NCBI RefSeq assembly: GCF_002201475.1
Contig: NZ_CP021422.1
Span: forward strand, 1,736,001 to 1,800,000
Source of the DNA: Acutalibacter muris
GTDB lineage: Bacteria > Bacillota > Clostridia > Oscillospirales > Acutalibacteraceae
Direction of reading: 5' to 3'
Length of the DNA: 64,000 nt
Every line of letters begins with the position of its first letter. Position 1 is the stretch's first letter. Shown here piece by piece: positions 36,295-44,465 of the stretch. The notes under the pieces are model-generated. The model was not told the DNA's origin. It saw only the letters and a program-made list of their open reading frames with translations, and ran no database searches. Position numbers and translations under genes: made by a program.

Positions 36295-37664
36295 GTGGCG
36301 GCTTCAAAAGCCTGACGGATATTCTTAGCACCTATAACTTCAATGCCGTCATAGGTCTTCCCTGCCAGGTTTTTCAGCCCATGATACGGAAGTATACACC
36401 GGGCAAAGCCTAATCTTCCTGCTTCGCTGATACGCAGGTCACTATGGCTGATGCTGCGCAATTCCCCGGCCAGCCCAATCTCTCCAAAAACCACTGTGTC
36501 CTCCCTTATGGGAGTGTCCTTCAAGCTGGATATCAGGGCTAATGCTATAGCCAAATCTACGGCAGGCTCATCAAGGCGAAGGCCACCGACGACATTGATA
36601 TATGTATCTAAATTTGAAAAATAATATCCGGCGCGTTTCTCCAGAACAGCTAGTATAAGCGCCAGCCTGTTATGGTCAAACCCTGTGGACATGCGTCTGG
36701 GGGTACCGAAACCTGAAGTTGTCGCCAATCCCTGTATCTCAGCCAGCAGCGGCCGGGTACCCTCCATAACTGCAGTGACACAGGTACCCGAGGAATCCTT
36801 GGGCCGGCCTGATAGCATGGCCAGCGAGGGGTTTTCCACCTGCTGTAAACCGTGGTCCCCCATATCAAATACGCCAATTTCATTGGTAGAACCATATCGG
36901 TTCTTCACAGCCCGCAAAATACGGTAGGTCATCTGCCGGTCGCCCTCAAACAGAAGAACGGCATCCACAATATGCTCAAGCACCTTTGGGCCGGCAATGG
37001 CCCCGTCCTTATTAACATGACCCACAATAATAACCGGGATATCCAGGGTTTTGGCACAGCGCATCATTGTGTTTGTGCACTCCCGCACCTGGGTGACGCT
37101 GCCCGGCGAGGAGGTCAATTCTGTATGGTTCATGGTCTGAATAGAATCCACCATCACTAAATCTGGTCTTTCGCTTCTGATCTGCTCCACTACGTACTGT
37201 ACGTCTGTTTCGGTGAGTACCAATAAATTGGGGCTTTGTACGCCTAAACGTGTGGCACGCAGCTTGATCTGTCTGGCGGATTCCTCTCCTGAGACATACA
37301 TGATACGCAGACCCTGACCCAGGTACTCGCAAATTTGCAGCAACATTGTGGACTTCCCTATACCTGGATCGCCGCCTATAAGGACCAGAGAACCTTTTAC
37401 AATGCCGCCGCCCAGTACGCGATCCAATTCGCTCAGCCCTGTGGTATAACGGTGCTCGTCGGTGGTACTGATATCGCTTATAGGCATGGGTCGTGAAACA
37501 TTACCCAAACTTCTCACAACTGCTGTGCGCTGAGACGAAACCGGCTCTTTAGCTGCTTCCAGCATAGTGTTCCATTCCCCGCAGCCCGGGCATTTTCCGG
37601 CCCACTTTGGTGATTCAAAACCACATTGGGTGCATTGATATACCAGCTTTATTTTCCCGGCCAT
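36291..37664 (-). CDS. radA: DNA repair protein RadA
   Basis: A 457-residue DnaB-like branch-migration helicase. N-terminal C4 zinc finger CTQCGFESPKWAGKCPGC, Walker A GGDPGIGKSTML, RadA motif KNRYGSTNEIGVF and a C-terminal Lon-like domain. It extends D-loops in RecA-mediated recombination. AAGGAGAA precedes the ATG. In Firmicutes it commonly follows clpC or disA; here cwlD is upstream, 46 bp away. Confidence 0.96.
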   Translation of the reverse strand: MAGKIKLVYQCTQCGFESPKWAGKCPGCGEWNTMLEAAKEPVSSQRTAVVRSLGNVSRPMPISDISTTDEHRYTTGLSELDRVLGGGIVKGSLVLIGGDPGIGKSTMLLQICEYLGQGLRIMYVSGEESARQIKLRATRLGVQSPNLLVLTETDVQYVVEQIRSERPDLVMVDSIQTMNHTELTSSPGSVTQVRECTNTMMRCAKTLDIPVIIVGHVNKDGAIAGPKVLEHIVDAVLLFEGDRQMTYRILRAVKNRYGSTNEIGVFDMGDHGLQQVENPSLAMLSGRPKDSSGTCVTAVMEGTRPLLAEIQGLATTSGFGTPRRMSTGFDHNRLALILAVLEKRAGYYFSNLDTYINVVGGLRLDEPAVDLAIALALISSLKDTPIREDTVVFGEIGLAGELRSISHSDLRISEAGRLGFARCILPYHGLKNLAGKTYDGIEVIGAKNIRQAFEAAT

Positions 37665-37710
37665 TTGCCTTCTCCTTTTTTTGTAATGGCCTAATTATAT
37701 CACAAAACTG

Positions 37711-38436
37711 TTAATTTGCCAAGACGGCTTCGGTGTTATTTTGGAGATAATCGATCAGCCCATTATAAATAGCAGCGGCCATTTCTTTTTGATAGCTTTC
37801 CGTGCATAGCTTCTCTGTCTCTGCTTTATTAGACAGGAAACCGCACTCTACCAAAACCGCTGGAACTTGGCAGTTTTTCAAAAGATATATGTTGCCGTCG
37901 GCCTGTTTATTTTCCCTCTTATTCTCCGGCTGCAGGTTATCTACAATATTCTGCCGAATACACTCCGCCAATTCCGCACTTTCCGGTCGGTTTCCGGAAT
38001 AGAATATTTGTGCCCCACTATACTTGCCTTCAGAAAAATGGTTTTGGTGTATGCTAATTAGGAGGCATTCCCCAGCTTCTTCAACTGTACGCAGTCTGGA
38101 TTTTGTATCGGATCGTTTGCGCTCGGCAATTGTAGAGAGACTCTGGTCCCCCACTGAGACGTCACTGCTTCGAATCATTATAACGTCAAAATTGTTTTGC
38201 TTTAAGTTTTTTTCTAACTCCAAAGCAATGGCCAGATTGATATCTTTCTCAAGTGCACCGTTTACCGCTACAGCACCGCCGTCTTCGCCTCCGTGTCCTG
38301 CGTCTACAATGACGGTCCCCTTCTTTTTAAAGAAGTCGGCATGGAAAGACACAATTCCAAAGGCCTGCATAGTCTGCATGACGAAAAGAATAATTGAAGC
38401 GGCAAATAATGCTGTAAAGCCGAGTTTTCTTTTCAT
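37711..38436 (-). CDS. cwlD: N-acetylmuramoyl-L-alanine amidase CwlD-like
   Basis: A 241-residue Zn-dependent amidase (Amidase_3). An N-terminal membrane segment (about 6-26) anchors it; then VDAGHGGEDGGA (zinc His and Glu), LLISIHQNHFSEGKYSGAQIFYSG (second His) and VLVECGFLSNKAE (catalytic Glu). Length and single-domain form match CwlD, which makes muramic-delta-lactam in the spore cortex for germination. AAAGGAGAG precedes the ATG. It shares the leftward transcript with radA and is divergent from metF. Confidence 0.88.
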   Translation of the reverse strand: MKRKLGFTALFAASIILFVMQTMQAFGIVSFHADFFKKKGTVIVDAGHGGEDGGAVAVNGALEKDINLAIALELEKNLKQNNFDVIMIRSSDVSVGDQSLSTIAERKRSDTKSRLRTVEEAGECLLISIHQNHFSEGKYSGAQIFYSGNRPESAELAECIRQNIVDNLQPENKRENKQADGNIYLLKNCQVPAVLVECGFLSNKAETEKLCTESYQKEMAAAIYNGLIDYLQNNTEAVLAN

Positions 38437-38524
38437 ATAAACTCTCCTTTAATTGCAGAAAACTACTTGACTTATATGCCGATATTGAGTGGAGTATGCT
38501 CTTTTCAAAACTTCAAAATTGTGA

Positions 38525-38530
38525 TATAAT
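38525..38530 (+). promoter_or_regulatory. Candidate -10 box for metF
   Basis: TATAAT at 38525-38530 with only a weak -35 (TTTTCA at 38502-38507, 17-bp spacing). The metF ATG is at 38560. No SAM riboswitch was recognised in the 123-bp gap. Confidence 0.45.
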
Positions 38531-38559
38531 AAAAGAAAAAATTTCAGAGGCTGAAGAAT

Positions 38560-39420
38560 ATGAAAATTAAAGAACTTTTCAATCGTGGTAATGTGAATTT
38601 TTCTTGCGAAATCTTCCCCCCCAAAAAAGATGCAGACTTTACCGAAGTATTTGATGTGGTGGACCGTATCAGTAGGCTTGGTGCGGATTACATTAGCGTT
38701 ACTTATGGCGCCGGAGGCAGCACTTCAAAAAAGACCGTGGAGGTTGCGTCGTACATCCAAAACAAATGTCAAACCACAGCTTTGGCACATTTAACCTGTA
38801 TAGATTCTACGCCAGAACAAATCCAAACACAGCTTGCAGAGTTTAAGGCAAACGGGATATGTAATATTATGGCGTTGCGTGGCGACAAGCCCAAAGACTT
38901 CACGGGGCACGCATATTACAATTATGCTATTGAGCTTATCAAGGATATCCATGCATACGGGGATTTCTGTATTGGGGCGGCGTGCTACCCTGAAGGGCAT
39001 ATAGAATGTGCCCACAAGCAGGAGGATATTTTCCATCTTAAAGAAAAAGTGGACGCTGGCGTTGATTTTCTCACAACGCAGATGTTTTTTGACAATAATT
39101 TATTCTATAAATTTCTTTATCAGGCTTTAGCCGCTGGTATCACTGTGCCCATAGTACCTGGAATCATGCCCATTATCAATGCCAGACAGGTAAAACGTTC
39201 AGCAGAACTCTCTGGGGCCAACATGCCTGCGCGTTTCCTGGCAATCGCGGATAAATTTGCCAGCGACCCGCTGTCTATGGAGCAAGCGGGTATCGCCTAT
39301 GCCACCGACCAGATAATAGATTTGATTGCAAACGGTGTAAAGCATATCCACTTGTATACTATGAACCGACCAAACACCGCTGAGAAGATACTGGGCAATT
39401 TGAGCCATATAATAAGGTGA
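38560..39420 (+). CDS. metF: 5,10-methylenetetrahydrofolate reductase
   Basis: A 286-residue FAD-dependent TIM-barrel enzyme that makes 5-methyl-THF, the methyl donor for methionine. Signatures: FSCEIFPPKKDADF (catalytic Glu), ISVTYGAGGSTS, TTALAHLTCIDST, IMALRGDKP and a C-terminal HLYTMNRPNTAEKIL. Normal length. It is followed 6 bp later by the activation-domain gene and then metH, forming a methionine operon. Confidence 0.95.
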   Translation: MKIKELFNRGNVNFSCEIFPPKKDADFTEVFDVVDRISRLGADYISVTYGAGGSTSKKTVEVASYIQNKCQTTALAHLTCIDSTPEQIQTQLAEFKANGICNIMALRGDKPKDFTGHAYYNYAIELIKDIHAYGDFCIGAACYPEGHIECAHKQEDIFHLKEKVDAGVDFLTTQMFFDNNLFYKFLYQALAAGITVPIVPGIMPIINARQVKRSAELSGANMPARFLAIADKFASDPLSMEQAGIAYATDQIIDLIANGVKHIHLYTMNRPNTAEKILGNLSHIIR

Positions 39421-39426
39421 AGGGAT

Positions 39427-40080
39427 ATGCTGGAGCATAATGAAATATTGAGATACATGAGTATACAAACGGACGATGGTACGCTTGACACCCTTATTGA
39501 CCGGGCTGAAAAGGAAGTAATAGCTGCATCGCGGCCAAGGCACGTGTCCAGGCACATCGATATAGCTGTGAATATGGAAAAAGGTACCGTAAACCTTGCG
39601 GGTACTGATATTAAGAGCCGGGACCTTTCAGCGCATTTAAACGGCTGCAGTGAGGGTTTTCTCTTTGCATGTACCCTTGGCATTGGGGTGGATTCACTTG
39701 TGAAGCGTTATAGCTTAACAGAGCTTCATATGCTTCCTGTAGTACAAGCTACTGCGGCGGCTTATACAGAATATTGCGCGGACTATGCTCAGCAGGAGTT
39801 GGAAATGTATGCCGCCCAGCATAACCTATATCTACGCCCACGATACAGCCCAGGGTATGGTGATTTTCAGTTAAGCTGCCAGAGGTTTCTGTTTGACGCA
39901 CTCCAGATATCGAAAAATATAGGCGTTTCGCTTACGGATAGCTTTTTGATGGTCCCCTTCAAATCTATTACTGCTGTGATTGGTGTTTCAAATGACCCAA
40001 CTCAGTGTCACATCAACAAGTGCATGACGTGTACGACAAAAAATTGTCCCTTCAGAAAGGAAAAACGGATAAATGAATGA
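39427..40080 (+). CDS. MetH reactivation-domain protein (stand-alone)
   Basis: A 217-residue protein matching the C-terminal activation domain of B12-dependent methionine synthase, which uses SAM and an electron donor to rescue cob(II)alamin. The key stretch is YLRPRYSPGYGDFQLSCQRFLFDAL (RxxPGY motif). The C terminus has a CxxCxxxxC cluster (CMTCTTKNC). It is separate from the 793-residue MetH, which lacks this domain. Its stop overlaps the metH start by 8 bp. Confidence 0.85.
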   Translation: MLEHNEILRYMSIQTDDGTLDTLIDRAEKEVIAASRPRHVSRHIDIAVNMEKGTVNLAGTDIKSRDLSAHLNGCSEGFLFACTLGIGVDSLVKRYSLTELHMLPVVQATAAAYTEYCADYAQQELEMYAAQHNLYLRPRYSPGYGDFQLSCQRFLFDALQISKNIGVSLTDSFLMVPFKSITAVIGVSNDPTQCHINKCMTCTTKNCPFRKEKRINE

Positions 40081-42454
40081 CATAATGACAAGGTTGGGGC
40101 GTAAACCGCTGTTTTTTGACGGTGCAATGGGTACTATTCTACAAGAAAAGGGATTGGCTGCGGGAGAAGCCCCTGAACTATGGAACCTACTGCATCCTAA
40201 AGACGTACTAAGTGTACACATCTCTTATCTGGAGGCTGGTGTTGACATCATCAGCGCCAACACCTTCGGTGCCAACCCCTTCAAATGCCAGGAGAATGGA
40301 GTAGAGCCAGAAGAAGTAATAGCTGCTGGCGTGAGACTCGCGCATCAGGCCGTGGAACAAGTCGGGCATGGCGTGGTAGCACTGGATATTGGCCCCAGCG
40401 GAAAACTTCTCTTTCCCATGGGCGACTTGGCCTTTGAAGAGGCAGTAAATGCTTTCGCACAGATGGCCAGTGCAGGCGCTGATGCCGGCGCGGATTGTGT
40501 GCTGATTGAGACGATGAATGATCTTTATGAAGTCAAAGCCGCGCTCCTTGGTGTAAAGGAAGCGACTTCACTGCCTGTGTTTGTGACCACCACCTTTGAC
40601 GAGAGCGGCAAACTGCTCACAGGCGGGGATATTAAGGCGGTGGCGGCTGTTTTGGAGGGATTAGGAGCGGACGCTATTGGCATGAACTGCGGCCTTGGGC
40701 CAAAGCAGATGCTTGCTCTAATTAAGGAGCTGCGTTCCCTTACTTCCCTCCCCTTGGTGGTAAATCCCAATGCTGGTCTGCCCAGAGAACGAGACGGTCA
40801 CACATTTTTTGATGTTGGCCCGGAGGAATTTTCCTCATGTATGAAAGAAATCGTCCTGGCAGGGGCGTGGGTAATCGGCGGATGCTGCGGCACGACTCCA
40901 GAGCATCTGCGCCAAACCGTTAAGCTCTGTAAAGGGCTTTCATGCCAGCCTCTGCCGGAGGTATCCTCCACAATAGTCACCTCTGGCTGTAAGGTCGTAG
41001 AATTTGGCCGAGAGCCCATCATTATTGGTGAACGAATAAATCCCACGGGTAAGTCCAGGTTCAAGCAAGCCCTAAGAGACAATGATCTCCCCTATATTTT
41101 AGGTGAAGGGATAGCGCAGCAGGAGGCCGGAGCCCACCTCCTGGACGTAAATGTGGGCCTGCCGGAAATTGACGAACAAGCTATGATGTGCAAGGTTGTT
41201 ACGGAACTGCAATCCCTCTCCCCTCTGCCCCTTCAAATCGACACATCTGACCCAGAAACTATGGCAAGCGCTATGCGCGTATACAACGGCAAGCCGCTGG
41301 TAAACTCTGTTACGGCAAAGCAGTCCTCAATGCGGGCAATTTTCCCCCTTGTGAAAAAGTACGGCGGTGTAGTAATTGGGCTTACTATAACTGAGAATGG
41401 CATCCCTGAAACGGCGCAGGGACGCGTGGAGGCCGCCAGGCTTATTGTGGAAACTGCCAAGGAATATGGCATAGACAAGCGGGACATTATTATCGACCCC
41501 CTCACAATGGCGGTCAGCGCCGGGCAGGACGCCGCTCTTGTAACTCTCGACGCGCTCTCTCGTATACGCCGGGAACTGGGGGTATACACCTCACTGGGCG
41601 TATCGAACGTCTCTTTCGGGCTTCCTCAGCGGGAAAATGTCACCTCGGCTTTCTTCCTGATGGCCCTTCAGGCTGGTCTGAACGCAGCGATTATGAATCC
41701 CCTGTCCCATAGCATGATGCGTGCGTATCGTTCCTTCTGCGCACTGTCTGGATATGATGAGGGCTGCAGGGCGTATATTGACGCATACGCAAAAACGGAG
41801 CCCGTTACTACTGCCACAGCCTCCAGCCAAGAACTGCCCTTGCGTGAAGCAATAGAAAAAGGGCTAAAGGATAAAGCGGGTTATGTGGCAGAAAAACTGA
41901 TAAAAACAATGACAGGACTGGAAATCATTAACAGAGAAATAGTACCTGCCTTGGATACGGTAGGACAGCAGTTTGAGGCAAAGACCCTTTTTCTGCCCCA
42001 ACTGCTCATGAGTGCCGATGCAGCGAAAGCGGCCTTTGAGGTCATAAAGTTCCATATGGACGGCCAAGCGTCAGAACAGAGTAAATTAACTATCGTGATA
42101 GCTACTGTAAAGGGAGATGTACACGATATCGGGAAAAATATTGTGAAAGTGTTATTAGAAAATTATGGCTTTCATGTGATAGACCTCGGGAAGGACGTGA
42201 TGCCAGAGATGGTAGTGGACGCGGTAAAAAGGGAAAATGCCGGGCTGGTGGGGCTCAGCGCATTGATGACTACTACTGTGGCGAATATGAAGGAAACCAT
42301 TGATCTGCTGCACCGAGAGACCCCTACAGTGAAGATAATGGTAGGCGGCGCGGTGCTTACCCAGGAATACGCGGACATGATCGGCGCGGATTTCTATGGA
42401 GCGGACGCTATGGCTTCAGTGAGATATGCCATGAAGCTGGCGGAGAGCCTATAG
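40073..42454 (+). CDS. metH: Cobalamin-dependent methionine synthase (without activation domain)
   Basis: A 793-residue enzyme moving a methyl group from 5-methyl-THF through B12 to homocysteine. Order: homocysteine domain (about 1-290, FFDGAMGTILQ, zinc ligands in GGCCGTTPEH), pterin-binding domain (about 320-570, GERINPTGK, DVNVG), B12 cap and B12 domain (about 590-793, DVHDIGKNIV with the axial His). It ends there; the activation domain is the upstream gene. Together with metF this is a complete methyl branch. Confidence 0.93.
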   Translation: MNDIMTRLGRKPLFFDGAMGTILQEKGLAAGEAPELWNLLHPKDVLSVHISYLEAGVDIISANTFGANPFKCQENGVEPEEVIAAGVRLAHQAVEQVGHGVVALDIGPSGKLLFPMGDLAFEEAVNAFAQMASAGADAGADCVLIETMNDLYEVKAALLGVKEATSLPVFVTTTFDESGKLLTGGDIKAVAAVLEGLGADAIGMNCGLGPKQMLALIKELRSLTSLPLVVNPNAGLPRERDGHTFFDVGPEEFSSCMKEIVLAGAWVIGGCCGTTPEHLRQTVKLCKGLSCQPLPEVSSTIVTSGCKVVEFGREPIIIGERINPTGKSRFKQALRDNDLPYILGEGIAQQEAGAHLLDVNVGLPEIDEQAMMCKVVTELQSLSPLPLQIDTSDPETMASAMRVYNGKPLVNSVTAKQSSMRAIFPLVKKYGGVVIGLTITENGIPETAQGRVEAARLIVETAKEYGIDKRDIIIDPLTMAVSAGQDAALVTLDALSRIRRELGVYTSLGVSNVSFGLPQRENVTSAFFLMALQAGLNAAIMNPLSHSMMRAYRSFCALSGYDEGCRAYIDAYAKTEPVTTATASSQELPLREAIEKGLKDKAGYVAEKLIKTMTGLEIINREIVPALDTVGQQFEAKTLFLPQLLMSADAAKAAFEVIKFHMDGQASEQSKLTIVIATVKGDVHDIGKNIVKVLLENYGFHVIDLGKDVMPEMVVDAVKRENAGLVGLSALMTTTVANMKETIDLLHRETPTVKIMVGGAVLTQEYADMIGADFYGADAMASVRYAMKLAESL

Positions 42455-42462
42455 CACAAATC

Positions 42463-42506
42463 AAAAGGCCAGTTCAGTGTGAAATTACACCTGACTGGCC
42501 TTTTTT
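42463..42506. terminator. Terminator of the methionine operon
   Basis: AAAAGGCCAGTTCAG and CTGACTGGCCTTTT form a 14-bp stem with one bulged T, then TTTTTT. It works for both metH and the convergent gene at 42510. Confidence 0.85.
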
Positions 42507-42509
42507 CAT

Positions 42510-43298
42510 TCAGATAAACTGGCGTTCTCTTAGCCACTCCGCCGACTCCCGAAGCGCCTGGGCAGTTTTTACCTCCAACACAGCGCGACAGCTATTTTGT
42601 TCGGCCAGCGCTATATACCAGGGCAGATCCAACTCCCCTGTGCCCAACACCATGTGATTTTTCCTGCCCAATGCGTCATGTATGTGGAAGTGCCGAAGCC
42701 TATCCTTATGCTTCAGAAGGAGCGGCTTGTCTACCCCTTCGGCACTGTGATCGTGACCAATATCAAAGGTCAGGCCGAACAAGGGACTTTGCAGGAACAG
42801 TTCCACAGCCTCCTGTATGAAGGACAGCGCATAAATCCCTGTATTCTCGATGCAGATTGTCACTTCTCCTCCGGCGGCCTCCTCGCACATAGCAATAGTT
42901 TCCCGGACTCGCCCTAAAAAATGCTCGCGGTTCATGTCATAGAGGTACGTCTTTTTGTGTGGTAGGGTGAAGTACACACCCTTAGAGAGATGCATATTAA
43001 GCACCGGAACATTCAGCTCTCTTGCGGAGCGTATCGCATCCAGCAGAGTCTGCATATAAGCGTCTGCGACCCTGGAATTGAAGCCGCACATATCCATGTT
43101 TTCGTCCAGGTGTATGGTAAAATACACGCCATAGCTATCCATAACCGACCGCAGCAGCGGCACATCTATATGTTGGTACTCCGGCAGGTTCATGTTCAAC
43201 TCCACAAAGCTAAAGCCCAGCTTTCTGCATAGCTTTGCAGACTCCTCTGGGTCCGGCGCTTCTATCAGTGTAGGTATGCCCCACTTCGTCGCTCTCAC
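42510..43298 (-). CDS. Sugar phosphate isomerase/epimerase (AP endonuclease 2 family)
   Basis: A 262-residue TIM-barrel protein. Metal-site motifs: FVELNMNLPEY, FTIHLDENMD, LNMHLSKG, TICIENTG, LTFDIGHDHS and FHIHDALGRKNHMVLGTGELD. Members act on sugars, inositols or damaged DNA; the substrate cannot be told. The GTG at 43298 has AGGAGG immediately before it, unusually close, so the start is uncertain. It lies 4 bp after the GNAT stop. Confidence 0.8.
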   Translation of the reverse strand: MRATKWGIPTLIEAPDPEESAKLCRKLGFSFVELNMNLPEYQHIDVPLLRSVMDSYGVYFTIHLDENMDMCGFNSRVADAYMQTLLDAIRSARELNVPVLNMHLSKGVYFTLPHKKTYLYDMNREHFLGRVRETIAMCEEAAGGEVTICIENTGIYALSFIQEAVELFLQSPLFGLTFDIGHDHSAEGVDKPLLLKHKDRLRHFHIHDALGRKNHMVLGTGELDLPWYIALAEQNSCRAVLEVKTAQALRESAEWLRERQFI

Positions 43299-43302
43299 CC
43301 TC

Positions 43303-43827
43303 CTATTTTTTCATCTCTAGCCACTCGTCTCGTGTAATTCCGTACACTTTGGTGACTGTGTTAGCATCGTCCTCAAATTGCTCCACCAGCCGCATACCGT
43401 TAGCAATAGCAGTGGAATATGAACCAATATTTGTATATTTCATGTAGGAGTAGAGAGCCCCAAAGGTCGTATGTTCAAATACCCAGTCCTGGCATATACC
43501 AGCAGCCTCCTTTGCATAACCCCTGCGCCAGAGATCCCTGCGGATATGATAGCCGATTTCGGGCTTGATCTTGCCGCCGATATTCTGCATGGTAATACCG
43601 CAGTCACCGATAACCTCGCCGGTCTTCTTGAGCACCACCGCCCATAGCCCAAAGCCGAATACCTGATAGTTCTCCCGGTTCCAGTCTATCCAGCTATGTA
43701 CCTTGGCCTCATCAAAGGGCTTGGGATAATGCTGCATGGTCTCGGGGTCCGAGAAGATTCGGTAGAGCGCGTCAAAGTCCCCGGGGACCATCTCCCGCAG
43801 GATAAGCCTTTCTGTTTCCAACTGCAT
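43303..43827 (-). CDS. GNAT family N-acetyltransferase (RimJ/RimL-like)
   Basis: A 174-residue acetyltransferase: TERLILREMVPGDFDALYRI, acetyl-CoA loop GYHIRRDLWRRGYAKEAAG and YTNIGSYSTAIANGMRL. The target may be a ribosomal protein N terminus or a small amine; this is not decidable from sequence. It is followed by the isomerase gene in one short transcript. It starts 22 bp after the T-rich tail of the tRNA operon terminator. Confidence 0.85.
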   Translation of the reverse strand: MQLETERLILREMVPGDFDALYRIFSDPETMQHYPKPFDEAKVHSWIDWNRENYQVFGFGLWAVVLKKTGEVIGDCGITMQNIGGKIKPEIGYHIRRDLWRRGYAKEAAGICQDWVFEHTTFGALYSYMKYTNIGSYSTAIANGMRLVEQFEDDANTVTKVYGITRDEWLEMKK

Positions 43828-43848
43828 GGCTGGTCATCTCCCTTCTAC

Positions 43849-43887
43849 AAAAAATAAGTGCTGTGGAACATCAAAGCCACAGCACTT
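43849..43887 (-). terminator. Terminator of the tRNA operon
   Basis: Stem AAGTGCTGTGG / CCACAGCACTT (43856-43866, 43877-43887). On the minus strand it is followed by ATTTTTTG, an efficient stop after tRNA-Cys. Confidence 0.85.
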
Positions 43888-43888
43888 T

Positions 43889-43963
43889 TGGAGGTGACAC
43901 CCGGATTTGAACCGGGGAATGAAGGTTTTGCAGACCTTTGCCTTACCACTTGGCTATGTCACC
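43889..43963 (-). tRNA. tRNA-Cys (GCA)
   Basis: Cloverleaf on the minus strand: acceptor GGTGACA/TGTCACC, D arm GCCAAGTGGTAAGGC, anticodon loop with GCA, T arm CCCGGTTCAAATCCGGG, encoded CCA end. Last of five tRNAs. Confidence 0.95.
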
Positions 43964-43969
43964 ATTTTT

Positions 43970-44005
43970 GAGAAAAGACGCTACCGACAGGTTGCGTCTT
44001 TTCTC
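43970..44005. repeat. Perfect 12-bp hairpin between tRNA-Gly and tRNA-Cys
   Basis: GAGAAAAGACGC (43970-43981), 12-base loop, GCGTCTTTTCTC (43994-44005). On the transcribed strand it is not followed by a T run, so it is more likely a processing or spacer hairpin than a terminator. Confidence 0.6.
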
Positions 44006-44010
44006 CTTCC

Positions 44011-44086
44011 TGGAGCGGACGACGAGGCTCGAACTCGCTACCTCCACCTTGGCAAGGTGGCGCTCTACCAGATGAGCTACGCCCGC
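44011..44086 (-). tRNA. tRNA-Gly (GCC)
   Basis: Minus strand: acceptor GCGGGCG/CGTCCGC, D arm GCTCATCTGGTAGAGC, anticodon GCC in TTGCCAA, T arm GCGAGTTCGAGCCTCGT, CCA encoded. Confidence 0.95.
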
Positions 44087-44089
44087 AAA

Positions 44090-44166
44090 TGGTGCCTCCG
44101 ATCGGAATCGAACCAATGACACGGGGATTTTCAGTCCCCTGCTCTACCAACTGAGCTACAGAGGCA
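44090..44166 (-). tRNA. tRNA-Phe (GAA)
   Basis: Minus strand: D arm GCTCAGTTGGTAGAGC, anticodon GAA in CTGAAAA, T loop GGTTCGATTCC, CCA encoded. Confidence 0.95.
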
Positions 44167-44169
44167 AAT

Positions 44170-44210
44170 ATAGTTCCCATGTAGTTCCCAAAAGGGAACT
44201 ACGGAACTAT
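44170..44210. repeat. Nested inverted repeats between tRNA-Phe and tRNA-Asp
   Basis: Inner GTAGTTCCC-AAAA-GGGAACTAC (44181-44202) sits inside outer ATAGTTCC/GGAACTAT (44170-44177, 44203-44210). The left arms are near copies of each other, as are the right arms. It fills the spacer completely. Confidence 0.65.
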
Positions 44211-44212
44211 GG

Positions 44213-44289
44213 TGGCGACCCGGAACGGGCTCGAACCGTCGACCTCTAGCGTGACAGGCTAGCGTTCTAACCAACTGAACTACCGGGCC
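44213..44289 (-). tRNA. tRNA-Asp (GTC)
   Basis: Minus strand: acceptor GGCCCGG/CCGGGTC, D arm GTTCAGTTGGTTAGAAC, anticodon GTC in CTGTCAC, T loop GGTTCGAGCC, CCA encoded. Confidence 0.95.
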
Positions 44290-44304
44290 AACTCGAATCC
44301 ATTA

Positions 44305-44381
44305 TGGTGGGGACAATAGGACTCGAACCTATGACCCCCTGCTTGTAAGGCAGGTGCTCTAACCAGCTGAGCTATGCCCCC
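44305..44381 (-). tRNA. tRNA-Val (TAC)
   Basis: Minus strand: acceptor GGGGGCA/TGTCCCC, D arm GCTCAGCTGGTTAGAGC, anticodon TAC in CTTACAA, T loop GGTTCGAGTCC, CCA encoded. First tRNA of the operon. Confidence 0.95.
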
Positions 44382-44421
44382 AACTTCACCACTCGGAATA
44401 TCGCTCCCAGCGACGTACTAT

Positions 44422-44450
44422 ATTTTACCTTATTTGCTCCCATTTGTCAA
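44422..44450 (-). promoter_or_regulatory. Promoter of the tRNA operon
   Basis: Minus strand TTGACA (44450-44445), 17-bp spacer, TAAAAT (44427-44422). Near-perfect, as expected for stable RNA. It transcribes Val-Asp-Phe-Gly-Cys. Confidence 0.8.
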
Positions 44451-44465
44451 TAGCAAAATCAAAAT

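Noticed and set aside
43889..44381. CRISPR-like regular spacing of repeats
   Set aside because: The repeated GGTTCGA-type blocks are T loops of five different tRNAs.
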